From positions 1-64,000 of the forward strand of contig CAVTWS010000012.1 in assembly GCA_963738445.1 (NCBI GenBank): a stretch of DNA of 64,000 bases. The letters are read 5' to 3'. This DNA is from CAVTWS01 sp963738445 (GTDB lineage Bacteria > Actinomycetota > Acidimicrobiia > Acidimicrobiales > SHLQ01). The notes under the pieces were generated by a model. It saw nothing but the letters and a program-made list of their open reading frames with translations, was not told the origin of the DNA and did not search any database. This document shows, in pieces, positions 27,482 to 34,440 of the stretch (the first letter of the stretch is position 1; the number at the start of each line of letters is the position of its first letter). A program made the translations under genes and the position numbers.

Positions 27482-27799
27482 TCAGCGGTCGCCGCAGCCG
27501 AGTGCGTCGTTCAGTCGGTCGCAGGCTTCGTCGAGTCGTGATGGGCGGAGTATCGCGACGCGTCGGCGAAACGACGATCTCGGTAGCGTGTGGAGGTTGT
27601 CGAAGGAGACGACGCAGTCCCGTTGTAGGCCGTCGGCGGGGCCCAGTGGCAGTTCCGACGTCAGGCCGCGAATCGTCGTTGTCAGATGGGCCACGACGAC
27701 TGCGTCGATACGGTCGGCGACAGGATCGCGTGTGAGGACGAGAACGGGACGACTTCCGCCTCGTCCGACATCGGCAATCCAGATCTCGCCGCGCTTCAT
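27482..27799 (-). CDS. MazF/PemK-like toxin 1
   Basis: 105-residue MazF-family endoribonuclease: MKRGEIWIADVGRGGSRPVLVLTRD (the RGEIW...RPVLV signature), VVAHLTTTIRGLTSELPLG and VVSFDNLHTLPRSSF, the conserved NL-T segment near the RNA-binding face. Overlaps the antitoxin gene by 4 bp. Confidence 0.85.
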   Translation of the reverse strand: MKRGEIWIADVGRGGSRPVLVLTRDPVADRIDAVVVAHLTTTIRGLTSELPLGPADGLQRDCVVSFDNLHTLPRSSFRRRVAILRPSRLDEACDRLNDALGCGDR

Positions 27800-28047
27800 T
27801 GGCGGAACACTTCGGTCCAGTCGGTGTCATCGTCTGGCCATGTTTCGTTCGGCCATGCCGCCGTCTCGGCTGCGGTGAGCGGGTGCAGGGCGTACCGCTC
27901 GGCGTCGCGCTCGCATCGGAGGCGGTAGAGGAACTCACGGACAGCCTGGTTGAGCAGGTCGCTCCGCGGAACGCCTGCTTCGACCGCTGCGGCATCGAGT
28001 TCTTCGGCGAGTGAGGTTTCAGCTCGGAAGCTCAAAGTCTGCGTCAT
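27796..28047 (-). CDS. Antitoxin of MazF-like toxin 1
   Basis: 83-residue ribbon-helix-helix protein (MTQTLSFRAETSLAEELDAAAVEAGV...) with an acidic C-terminus (WPNETWPDDDTDWTEVF). The start is taken at ATG 28047, because TATACT lies only ~8 bp upstream and longer frames lack coding character. An imperfect dyad (GTATACGCATTGCATAC) just upstream is the likely operator. Confidence 0.75.
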   Translation of the reverse strand: MTQTLSFRAETSLAEELDAAAVEAGVPRSDLLNQAVREFLYRLRCERDAERYALHPLTAAETAAWPNETWPDDDTDWTEVFRQ

Positions 28048-28125
28048 ACGATGAGTATACGCATTGCATACAAGTGTCGTCGAGCGGTCCAGCCCTTGCC
28101 ACCGTGGCAGATAGGAGTTCCTCTG

Positions 28126-28175
28126 AGCGTCGCGTCGCGTCGCGTCGCGTCGCGTCGCGTGGCGTGGCGTGGCGT
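28126..28175. repeat. GTCGC/GTGGC pentamer tandem repeat
   Basis: About nine consecutive 5-bp units, GCGTC-type then GCGTG-type (seven CGCGT-phase units followed by three TGGCG units). A pure short tandem repeat just before partial boundary repeat R2. Prone to slippage. Confidence 0.85.
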
Positions 28176-28195
28176 CCGCAACGCCTACCGCCGGC

Positions 28196-28234
28196 ACGCT
28201 GCCTCTGTCAACGGGATCCACCGGCTTTCGGCGG
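28196..28234. repeat. Array boundary repeat R2 (left arm only)
   Basis: CACGCTGCCTCTGTCAACGGGATCCACCGGCTTTCGGCGG-type left arm (shares CAACGGGATCCA and the CCGGCTTCGGCGG stem with R1, R3 and R4). The core CCCTCCGACAC and right arm are absent: after 28234 the sequence is unrelated. A degraded or resected copy. Confidence 0.65.
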
Positions 28235-28342
28235 TATGAGTCCCGCCGGGTGGTGGGGTTTGGTGGGGGGTCCACCTGTGGGTGAGCCACCGGCGTGAGG
28301 CTCGGTGTGTACCGCGAAGTGCACACCAAGGAGAACACGCCG

Positions 28343-28876
28343 ATGGCTCTGTCTGATTCTGCCGTACAGGTTCCGATCCACGCCACGAAGAAGCTCCTCG
28401 ACCGGGTGAAGCATCCGGTGACCGAGCCGGTGGCCGAGCCTTCGACCCTGCTGGGCAACTGGTACGGCACGGCGCTGTTCTGGAAGCCGCAGGTGGCGTT
28501 GTTCGTGAACGAGGGCACGTTGTTGCCGGTACTCGTGCCGTTGGCTCCCGCTGCCGACCTGCACAGCCGGTTCCCCGACGATCTCGCCCGTGTGCTCGAC
28601 GCGATCGGTGCGCCGATCGACTTCGTCGCCCAGGAGATCCTGGCTATGACCGATGCCACGTTCGCCAAAACGGCGAACCGGAGCGTGATCGGGAGTACGA
28701 ACTTGTTCGCCTTCATGGCCGAGACCTGGCGTACCAAGCGCGGTGGCGAGGATCTGCTGGCCATCTCGGCGTGGCTCGCCCACACTCCGTGCAGCCCGTT
28801 GTACAAGCGCACCGGGTTCCCCGACCTGGAAGTGCTCGCGCTCGTCGAGCAATGGGCGATGGGATCGTTTCGGTAG
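28343..28876 (+). CDS. DUF6933-family protein, copy 2
   Basis: 177-residue protein (MALSDSAVQVPIHATKKLLDRV...) with RBS AAGGAGA. Homologous to copy 1 at 17936-18436 over its whole length, sharing LGNWYGTALFWKPQVAL, VNE-TL-PVL, AKTANRSVIGS and CSPLYKRTGFPD. It runs opposite to most toxin-antitoxin genes of the array. No function known. Confidence 0.75.
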   Translation: MALSDSAVQVPIHATKKLLDRVKHPVTEPVAEPSTLLGNWYGTALFWKPQVALFVNEGTLLPVLVPLAPAADLHSRFPDDLARVLDAIGAPIDFVAQEILAMTDATFAKTANRSVIGSTNLFAFMAETWRTKRGGEDLLAISAWLAHTPCSPLYKRTGFPDLEVLALVEQWAMGSFR

Positions 28877-28984
28877 AAATCGGCGGATCACGCGGAGCGG
28901 CTTTCGTGCCGTAGCGCGATGGACGCGAGCGAACCGGGTGGGGTGCCCCCGGCCGGCGATGTCCACGGCAAGGCATGGTGTCGA

Positions 28985-29292
28985 CGTCTACTGGATCGAT
29001 GGGAACCACGAGAACCATGACGGCGATCGCCAAACTCGTGTCGTATGACGCTGGTTTCGTCACCGTCAGGGGAGACGGTGGTGTACATCCCTCGGGGGCA
29101 TCGCTGGACGTGGTCGGGTGTGCGCTTCGGGGCGCTCGGCGGTGCGTTCTCGGTGGATTGGCGCGATCGCATCGAGGGCGTGAGCTGGTGGGCGGCCTCG
29201 CCGCCGACGTGCAGCGTGACCCCCAGGCGTGGGCGATCCTCGATCTCGACCCGCTTCGGTTCGTGGACAGCCGGACCGTTCAGCTCCTGTAG
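28985..29292 (+). pseudogene. Metallophosphoesterase remnant
   Basis: Two frames together give VYWIDGNHENHD (the GNHE metallophosphoesterase signature) then VVYIPRGHRWTWSGVRFGALGGAFS (bases ~29085-29160), as in calcineurin-like phosphoesterases. Both flanks of the domain are missing and the frames are broken. The last ~90 bp (WAILDLDPLRFVDSRTVQLL) seem to belong to something else. A decayed cargo gene. Confidence 0.55.
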
Positions 29293-29308
29293 CGGGCCCG
29301 CCGTGCCG

Positions 29309-29836
29309 TCAACGGGGTGGCGTGCGGAGGGTGTGGTGGATGTCATTCATGAGCAGGACGAGGTGGAGAGGGTCGGTGGGGGAGGTCTCGAACTCGGGAA
29401 TGAGGTGGAGGTAGAAGTCGCGAGCGGTGTCGGACTCGGCGTGGACCAGAAGGCCTCGGCAGCCGATGTGGGTGCCCAGGTCGGCGGCTCGGGCGATGAC
29501 GTCGCGCAGCAGGGCGGCACCGAGCCCTCGACGTTCGTGGCGGTGGTCGACTCCGAGACGTGCGAGCAGAGCGACGGGTTGGGGGTAGTGCCCGGCACCT
29601 TTGCGGAGGCGGGCTGGCGCGGCGTCGATGGTGATGCTGGCCATGGCCCAGGCGTAGTAGGCGACCACGACCGGCGATTCGGTGGTGGTCACGGCCAGGA
29701 CCTTGGCCGATCCGCCAGCGTTGGCTTGCCGTGCGTGGTTCCGCAGCCACGCCGTCTGTTCGTCGGAGTCGCAGACGAACTCGTCGATCACGTCGCCCGG
29801 CTCGAGCAGACGCGGCCGGAGGTACTCAGCGGTCAC
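29309..29836 (-). CDS. GNAT acetyltransferase toxin (AtaT/TacT-like)
   Basis: 175-residue GNAT protein: VVVAYYAWAMASITI, LARLGVDHRHERRGLGAALLRDVI with the acetyl-CoA-binding RxxGxG loop (RRGLGAA), and FYLHLIPEFETSP. Toxins of this type acetylate aminoacyl-tRNA. Its upstream partner is a DUF1778-like antitoxin overlapping by 4 bp, which defines the pair. Confidence 0.8.
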   Translation of the reverse strand: MTAEYLRPRLLEPGDVIDEFVCDSDEQTAWLRNHARQANAGGSAKVLAVTTTESPVVVAYYAWAMASITIDAAPARLRKGAGHYPQPVALLARLGVDHRHERRGLGAALLRDVIARAADLGTHIGCRGLLVHAESDTARDFYLHLIPEFETSPTDPLHLVLLMNDIHHTLRTPPR

Positions 29837-30123
29837 GCGTCGACGAACGGCGAGGGGCGGTCCATCAGCGCACGAAGCCCGGGCAGGTCACGTGCTGGGC
29901 GGTCATTGATCGCGTCCCACGCGTGGACGGCGTCGGCGTCGAGGGGGAAGGTGGAACGGTCGGCGAGGACGCGTCGTGCGGCGATGGTGAGGTTGGTGAT
30001 CACGAACGTGGTCAGGTCGGTGCCCGCGGCGGCGACCGCTTGAACGATGATGGCGCGTTCGGATGGCGAGGCTCGCACCTCGATACGTTCGGTACGGCTC
30101 CGGCTGGTTCGTGAGGTTGTCAT
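29833..30123 (-). CDS. DUF1778-family antitoxin
   Basis: 96-residue protein: MTTSRTSRSRTERIEVRASPSERAII is the ribbon-helix-helix start of DUF1778 antitoxins, followed by LTTFVITNLTIAARRVLADR and an acidic/Pro-rich tail that would neutralise the GNAT toxin. Start taken at ATG 30123, just after tandem GTACGGCCAA sites. Confidence 0.8.
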   Translation of the reverse strand: MTTSRTSRSRTERIEVRASPSERAIIVQAVAAAGTDLTTFVITNLTIAARRVLADRSTFPLDADAVHAWDAINDRPARDLPGLRALMDRPSPFVDA

Positions 30124-30136
30124 TGCTCCGACCTCC

Positions 30137-30157
30137 GTACGGCCAATGTACGGCCAA
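30137..30157 (-). promoter_or_regulatory. Tandem operator-like sites of GNAT-DUF1778 pair
   Basis: Two direct copies of GTACGGCCAA at 30137-30146 and 30148-30157 (11-bp period), 14 bp upstream of the antitoxin start. An 11-bp spacing places both on the same helical face. Confidence 0.5.
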
Positions 30158-30182
30158 CCGCTGAGGCTGTCAACGGTGGCGC

Positions 30183-30354
30183 CTGTGTCGCTTGTCATCA
30201 CTTTGTCATCAGAATTCCTTCAAAGCGCCGTGTGATGACATCACGGGCCGGAACGGCGATGGCGCGAAAACCACCTCGCTGACCTGCGATAACACGGAGA
30301 TACCTGTGACCTCCGGACCCGCCAAGACGGCGCTCAAGTCCCCCCTTCCGACAC
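30183..30354. repeat. Recombinase-linked tail, copy 2 with core
   Basis: Second copy of the 19925-20082 sequence (GTGTCGCTTGTCATCACTTTG...CTCAAGTCCCCCCTTCCGACAC). Here no recombinase follows on the right: after the core the sequence is unrelated (gtaggtcagtgg) and leads to a MazF gene. It marks where a recombinase-bearing element once ended, or where its site was reused. Confidence 0.7.
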
Positions 30355-30387
30355 GTAGGTCAGTGGACCGCATTGGGTGTGCTGAGG

Positions 30388-30705
30388 CTAGGAGAGTCCA
30401 AGGACGGTGATGAGTGCGTCATCGATCGACCACAGCTCGTCTGGCGAGAGGTATCCGACTCGATCGCCGAGTCGTTGGGCGTCGACGGCTCCGAGCTGTT
30501 CGACGAGGACGCGCGTGGTGTCGCCGGCGACGGCTACTTCGGGTCGAAACGAGGCGGGTCGGGCGCTACGTGAAGTCGGCGCGACGATCACTACTGATCG
30601 AGGCAGCAGTTCATCGGCTTGAACCACGACGCCGTAGCGCACGCCGTGTTGTTCGTGGCCGACGCCCTTTGGGGCTCGGAACCGGTAGACCTCACCCCGG
30701 CGCAC
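30388..30705 (-). CDS. MazF/PemK-like toxin 2
   Basis: ~105 residues from GTG 30705: RRGEVYRFRAPKG at the N-terminus, YGVVVQADELLPRSVVIVAPTS (the PemK strand pattern) and LVEQLGAVDAQRLGDRVGYL. Overlaps the antitoxin by about 13 bp. An ATG start at 30735 would add ten residues with poor coding character. Confidence 0.8.
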   Translation of the reverse strand: MRRGEVYRFRAPKGVGHEQHGVRYGVVVQADELLPRSVVIVAPTSRSARPASFRPEVAVAGDTTRVLVEQLGAVDAQRLGDRVGYLSPDELWSIDDALITVLGLS

Positions 30706-30931
30706 GCATGGACTCCATGAGTGAGGCGACGGCAAGCATCTCGTTGCGGTCGGCCTCGTCGGCCTCGAGTGCTGCAGCTTCAGCGGCGAGGTCTCGCCCT
30801 CGCCTGAGCCGGGCTGCAGAGGCGAGTAGCGACGATCGGATTGCCTCGGATCGGGTCAAACCGGACGACTCGAGCGTCTGGAGGGCGCGTTCGGTCTCCT
30901 CGTCGAGTCGGACGGAGATTGCTTTCGCCAT
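30692..30931 (-). CDS. CopG-like antitoxin of MazF toxin 2
   Basis: 79-residue ribbon-helix-helix protein (MAKAISVRLDEETERALQTLES...RSEAIRSSLLASA) with an acidic helix (LEADEADRNEML). Its start is 8 bp from a perfect inverted repeat. Confidence 0.8.
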   Translation of the reverse strand: MAKAISVRLDEETERALQTLESSGLTRSEAIRSSLLASAARLRRGRDLAAEAAALEADEADRNEMLAVASLMESMRAPG

Positions 30932-30938
30932 GTCGCTA

Positions 30939-30957
30939 GTATCACGAAACGTGATAC
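30939..30957 (-). promoter_or_regulatory. Palindromic operator of MazF pair 2
   Basis: GTATCACG-aaa-CGTGATAC, perfect 8-bp arms, 8 bp upstream of the antitoxin ATG. Confidence 0.7.
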
Positions 30958-30979
30958 GTTTCGCAACCTCAGTGAGGCG

Positions 30980-31076
30980 TCTTCAAGCCGCCGATGGCAA
31001 CCCGATCCATCGGCTCCGGCGGCGTGGGTTGGGGGTTGCAATCCCCCTCCGACATTCAAACAGGTGTTCGCTAGGC
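30980..31076. repeat. Array boundary repeat R3
   Basis: Same block order as R1. The middle forms GGGGG-TTGCAAT-CCCCC (5-bp stem, 7-base loop), followed by core CCCCCTCCGACA (31043-31054) and right arm TTCAAACAGGTGTTCGCTAGGC. Confidence 0.75.
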
Positions 31077-31225
31077 TGGGGGTGCAGGTGGCGGTGCAGG
31101 CAGCAAGGCGCTGCACCGGAGACCGTGCGTTCGGCTGGCGGCCGGGCTCCGCGGGTCGTGGCCGGCCGAGCGGCGGCGACCACGCTGTTCGGAAGGCGGA
31201 CCGACCTGGGTGCAAGGATGGTCGG

Positions 31226-31614
31226 ATGCCGCTCGTCATCGAGAACTATTGATCGACTGTGTCGATCTCGATGTGATGACTGCCTTTTGGTGCCAGGCTC
31301 TCGAACTCGGGCATGTGTGGCCTGGCCACTCGGGTGGACATCTTCTTGTCGCAGCCGACGGTTCGGGTCGCCGGCTGGCTCTTATGCCGGGTGATGGTGA
31401 GAAGACTTCGAAGAATCTGGTTCATCTCGATCTTCGTCCAGATGGCGACCAGCAGGATGAAGTCCGTCGACTCGAGAGCCTTGGGGCCCGACGGGTCGAT
31501 ATCGGACAGACGGGTGTCACGTGGGTGGTCATGGCCGACCCTGAGGGCAACGAGTTCTGCGTGTTGCGCTCGGTGGCCGAGAAGGAGCGGGCTGCTGAGG
31601 CCGCCGAGCGGTGA
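31226..31614 (+). CDS. VOC (glyoxalase/bleomycin-resistance) family protein, one frameshift
   Basis: ~130-residue VOC protein. ATG 31226 gives MPLVIEN, then a slip near 31245 and LIDCVDLDVMTAFWCQALELG, HLDLRPDGDQQDEVRRLESLGA and VVMADPEGNEFCVLR, the metal-binding Glu strand of the VOC fold. The only plus-strand enzyme-like cargo in this part of the array. Could act in detoxification; substrate unknown. Confidence 0.75.
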
Positions 31615-31666
31615 GGTAATCGGTGGCAGTGGTGGCGGCTCGTTCGTACCGTTCGGTTCAGGCGCG

Positions 31667-31945
31667 TCAACGGCTTCGGTAGGCGTCGGATCTCGCGAAG
31701 ACACCGACCACGGTGACGCGGTGGAGTTGTTGGTCGAGTCGGTAGATGACCCGGTAGGTCCCTCGGCGAGCGCTGTAGCGGTCATTCAGCGGGGGTCGAA
31801 GTCGCCTCCCGACGCGGAGTGGGTTGTCGAGCAACGGGCCGACGATGAACTCGAACGCCGCAGCCGCGACGGCCTCGGACAGTTGTTCCGCGAGTTGACG
31901 TCGAGCCGACGGGGCGACGACGAGTTCGTACCGGTCCTCGGTCAC
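31667..31945 (-). CDS. RelE/ParE-like toxin
   Basis: 92-residue protein with the RelE pattern YELVVAPSARRQLAEQL...RVGRRLRPPLNDRYSARRGTYRVIYRLD and ending VVGVFARSDAY. Basic residues in the RxGxYRVIYR block match the ribosome-dependent mRNase active region. Overlaps its antitoxin gene by 4 bp. Confidence 0.85.
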   Translation of the reverse strand: MTEDRYELVVAPSARRQLAEQLSEAVAAAAFEFIVGPLLDNPLRVGRRLRPPLNDRYSARRGTYRVIYRLDQQLHRVTVVGVFARSDAYRSR

Positions 31946-32220
31946 CGAGGCCGTGCGCTCATCGCAGCACGGAGCATCTCCTCGCTCTCGCCGAGTCCGG
32001 CGGCCAATTCGGCCTCGGCGGCAGCGAGCGCAACGAGTATCTCGTTGTCGGCGAGCACGGCGATCGTCTCCTCGAGACTCTCCAGGTCGTCAGGCGCAAC
32101 CAACACGGCGGTCGGCCGACCGTGCACCGTGACGGTGACTCGGTCGTGATAGGTGCCGACCTGGGCGACGAGTTCGGACAAGTGCGCCTTCACGTCAGCG
32201 AGAGAACGAGTTTCCGACAT
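31942..32220 (-). CDS. RelB/Phd-like antitoxin
   Basis: 92-residue Phd/YefM-type antitoxin: MSETRSLADVKAHLSELV, DRVTVTVHGRPTAVLVAPDDLESLEETI, acidic tail. Start at 32220 rather than 32226 is preferred, because the upstream palindrome would otherwise lie inside the coding region. A degraded second copy of its DLESLEETIAVL segment is found at 35720-35790. Confidence 0.8.
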   Translation of the reverse strand: MSETRSLADVKAHLSELVAQVGTYHDRVTVTVHGRPTAVLVAPDDLESLEETIAVLADNEILVALAAAEAELAAGLGESEEMLRAAMSARPR

Positions 32221-32221
32221 G

Positions 32222-32235
32222 GTCATAAGTATGAC
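32222..32235 (-). promoter_or_regulatory. Palindromic operator of RelBE-like pair
   Basis: GTCATA-ag-TATGAC, perfect palindrome abutting the antitoxin start, so the message is probably leaderless or has a very short leader. Confidence 0.6.
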
Positions 32236-32449
32236 TACAGAAGTCGACGGTGACAACCTTGCGAGCATCTCGGCCGGGCGCGGGAGCTGCCTTGCAGGCT
32301 TGCCGATGCAGCCTGGGCTCGCCGACTGGGGCCGCTGGCATGGACGGCTCGAGGCGCTCCAAGTGCTCCCGGGTGACCGCACTGCTGGACCTACGGTCTG
32401 TCCGAACTTCCGCCGTCGTCGCGTTCGCTTCGGGGAAGACGCCTACCCG

Positions 32450-32544
32450 CGGTCACGCCGCTTCTGCCAACGGGATCCACGGGCTTCGGCGGCGAGGGTT
32501 ACGGGTTGTATTCCCCACCTCCGACACTCGAACAAGTGTTGGCC
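32450..32544. repeat. Array boundary repeat R4
   Basis: GGTCACGCCGCTTCTGCCAA left arm, CGGGATCCACGGGCTTCGGC, GGGTTGTATTCC, core CCACCTCCGACACT (32515-32528), right arm CGAACAAGTGTTGGCC. The 250 bp between this and the RelB start hold no convincing gene. Confidence 0.75.
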
Positions 32545-32602
32545 CGTGGCGAGTTCGGGTGACGGTGCAGTCTGTGGGATCGGCTGGGTTCTGCACCGTG
32601 CC

Positions 32603-32638
32603 TGGCGATGGCGATGGCGATGGCGATGGCGGTGGCGG
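32603..32638. repeat. GGCGAT hexamer tandem repeat
   Basis: About five consecutive GGCGAT units grading into GGCGGT, in the non-coding stretch between R4 and the HigA-like gene. Short tandem repeat with no evident function. Confidence 0.8.
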
Positions 32639-32672
32639 CCGGCCGGCCAATGCCCGAAGTCTCGCTGATGGG

Positions 32673-33053
32673 CTATGCGCTCCGGCGAGTCGTCGACTTG
32701 GCTGCAACATTGCGTGTGGCAATCGACTTCGAGGCGGCCGAAGGCTTCGGTCTGTGATGGCCGAGTAGCTTGGTGCGTTGGCGGCCCTGCACGACGGACA
32801 CCTCCAGCTGACCGCCGAGCGCTTCGATGTACTGCTCGAGCACGTCGATGGTCACGTTGCGGGAACGCTCGATGGCGGCGATGCGCGGTTGGGATACGCC
32901 GATGCGCTCGGCGAGTTCACGTTGCGACATGCCTGCCTTCTCGCGAAGCGCGGTGAGACCAGCGGCGAGGCGCAGCTCGTCTTCGAGCTCGCGGACGCGC
33001 TCGTCGGCTCCCGGCGATTCGAGGACCTTCTTCTCCCACTGCTTGAGACTCAT
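32673..33053 (-). CDS. HigA/XRE-like antitoxin
   Basis: 126-residue protein. HTH LTALREKAGMSQRELAERIGVSQPRIAAIERSRNVT (residues ~35-70), then YIEALGGQLEVSVV and a basic Ala/Lys/Ser tail. Second gene of a toxin-first pair, overlapping the toxin stop by 4 bp. Confidence 0.85.
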   Translation of the reverse strand: MSLKQWEKKVLESPGADERVRELEDELRLAAGLTALREKAGMSQRELAERIGVSQPRIAAIERSRNVTIDVLEQYIEALGGQLEVSVVQGRQRTKLLGHHRPKPSAASKSIATRNVAAKSTTRRSA

Positions 33054-33472
33054 CGTCGCTTCCCTTTGCTCTGCTTCGTGGACTTCGTCGCCTTGCCGGA
33101 TGTCTTCTTCACTCGCTTCGCCGTCAGCGCTGCTTGGTGCTCGTCGAATCGGTCGTCCGCGACGGGGATGTTGGTCTCATGCCAGCCCCTCCAGTCGTCG
33201 CTCTTGTCGCCGCCGACGAGCAGGATGGCCTCTCGCTCGAGGTCGAGCGCGAACAAGACCCTTACTTCGGTTCGCCCGGTTGAACCGGGACGGAGCTCCT
33301 TCACGTTGTTGTGGCGGCTTCCCTTGACGGTGTCGCCGAGCGGTCGGCCCAGCGTTGGGCGTTGGTCGCGCAGCGCACGGACAGCGGCGAGCAGGGCTTC
33401 CGCGTCGGCTTGGCCGAGGCGCTCCGCCCACTCCTCGCAGGCCTCGTGAAACTCGACCGACCAGTCGGACAC
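33050..33472 (-). CDS. HigB/Gp49-like toxin
   Basis: 140-residue protein: MSDWSVEFHEACEEWAERL, GDTVKGSRHNNVKELRPGSTGRTEVRVLFAL (typical LKELR...R-RVLFA core of phage-derived HigB), AILLVGGDKSDDW and a Lys-rich tail. Together with the next gene it forms a HigBA-type pair. Confidence 0.85.
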   Translation of the reverse strand: MSDWSVEFHEACEEWAERLGQADAEALLAAVRALRDQRPTLGRPLGDTVKGSRHNNVKELRPGSTGRTEVRVLFALDLEREAILLVGGDKSDDWRGWHETNIPVADDRFDEHQAALTAKRVKKTSGKATKSTKQSKGKRR

Positions 33473-33487
33473 GCCATAACGATGACA

Positions 33488-33880
33488 TTATCGATTCGCC
33501 TGCGCGATCGCAGGGGTCGGCGGCCTTCGCAAGTTGTAGTTCACCCCTCCGACACTCGAACGAGCGTTCGTTATGAGTGGGTGGACGTGGTGGTCCGCCC
33601 GAGCCGCCATGGAGCTCAGGGCGGGGTCGGGGATGGCGTCCACACCGAGCAACTCGACCCCCTCGCGGCCGAGCTGCTCGCGTCGCTCCCCGAGCCCGAG
33701 GTGCAACCCGACGTCCAGAGCACTGCTGATCTGCTCGAGCAGCTCCCCGGGCCCGTCGGCCAGCGCCGAGGGGGCAGACTCCCTGACGATCTCCTCGCCG
33801 ATCTCGTGGCGGACCCAATCAGCGACCAGCTCGGTGACGAGGTAGACGCCGTCGTTGACCGGCTGGATCGCCTCCAGCAA
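33488..33880 (-). CDS. Hypothetical protein ending in boundary repeat
   Basis: ~130-codon frame from TTG 33880: LEAIQPVNDGVYLVTELVADW, IGEEIVRESAPSALADG, LLEQISSALDVGLHLGLGERREQLG. Good coding character up to about 33590. Its last ~35 codons lie in boundary repeat R5 (PLITNARSSVGG...), reminiscent of the recombinase ending TNECVGG. No family recognised. The start is uncertain. Confidence 0.45.
   Translation of the reverse strand: MLEAIQPVNDGVYLVTELVADWVRHEIGEEIVRESAPSALADGPGELLEQISSALDVGLHLGLGERREQLGREGVELLGVDAIPDPALSSMAARADHHVHPLITNARSSVGGVNYNLRRPPTPAIAQANR
33500..33574. repeat. Array boundary repeat R5
   Basis: GGTCGGCGGCCTTCGCAAGT, TTGTAGTTCA, core CCCCTCCGACACTCG (33544-33558), right arm with the dyad ACACTCG-aa-CGAGCGT, ending TTCGTTA. 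The left arm is less conserved than in R1, R3 and R4. It lies ~30 bp upstream of the HigB-like start. Confidence 0.7.
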
Positions 33881-33957
33881 TCCTGACAGACCCCTGTCAC
33901 CACCAATCTGGCGTTGGTATGCGAGACTGACCGTCGGCTGTCGCGTGGAGGTCGAGC

Positions 33958-34440
33958 GTGCGGCGTGAGTGTCAGGCGAGGATCATCGTCAAGGCTCCGG
34001 TTGAGGCCGTCTGGAGCGTGATCTCGGACGTAACCCGTGTCGGCGAATGGAGCGGGGAGTGCCGGCGCTGCGAATGGGTGGGCACCTCAGCGGAACCCGC
34101 GGCCGGAGCGCGTTTCCGGGGGAGCAACCGTCGCGGCCTGATGCGCTGGGCACGACTGAACGAGATCGATGCCGCCGACGCGCCCAACGAGATGGTGTGG
34201 CACACAGTGTTCGGCGCGATGCAGCGGGATTCGACCGAATGGCACGTGCGTCTGCGTCCGACGCCTGATGGCACGGAGGTGACCGAGTCGTTCCGGATCC
34301 TTCGGCTCTCTCGTGCGATGGAGATCTTCCTGGGCCTGATGCAGCCGGCGCATCGCGACCGGTCGAACGACCTTGCGGACGACCTCGCGCGCCTGAAGAA
34401 GGTTGTTGAGGCACAGGTCGCCTCGCGGGGACCACGATGA
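33958..34440 (+). CDS. SRPBCC (START-like) family protein
   Basis: 160-residue polyketide-cyclase/SRPBCC protein: ARIIVKAPVEAVWSVISDVTRVGEWS is the conserved opening, then GARFRGSNRRGLMRWARLNEI and VTESFRILRLSR. A hydrophobic-ligand-binding fold. GTG 33958 start. It overlaps the next gene by 4 bp, indicating an operon with the CrtA-like gene. Confidence 0.8.
   Translation: MRRECQARIIVKAPVEAVWSVISDVTRVGEWSGECRRCEWVGTSAEPAAGARFRGSNRRGLMRWARLNEIDAADAPNEMVWHTVFGAMQRDSTEWHVRLRPTPDGTEVTESFRILRLSRAMEIFLGLMQPAHRDRSNDLADDLARLKKVVEAQVASRGPR

Noticed and set aside
28126..28175. CRISPR-like array
   Set aside because: The pentamer and hexamer repeats are simple tandem repeats without spacers, and R1-R5 enclose genes kilobases apart, not spacers. 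No Cas genes.
30980..31076. tRNA or tRNA-derived element in the repeats
   Set aside because: GGGGG-TTGCAAT-CCCCC looks like a T-arm, and TTCAAGTCCCCCTCCGACAC like a tRNA 3' end, but no acceptor 5' strand, D-arm or anticodon arm can be folded upstream.
27340..33574. Boundary repeats as integron attC sites
   Set aside because: Some copies end in GTTRRRY-like strings (GTTAAAC at 27427) and start with CCAAC, and units resemble gene cassettes. But the distances between the outer and inner pairing boxes do not fit attC, several copies lack matching ends, and no tyrosine integron integrase is seen.
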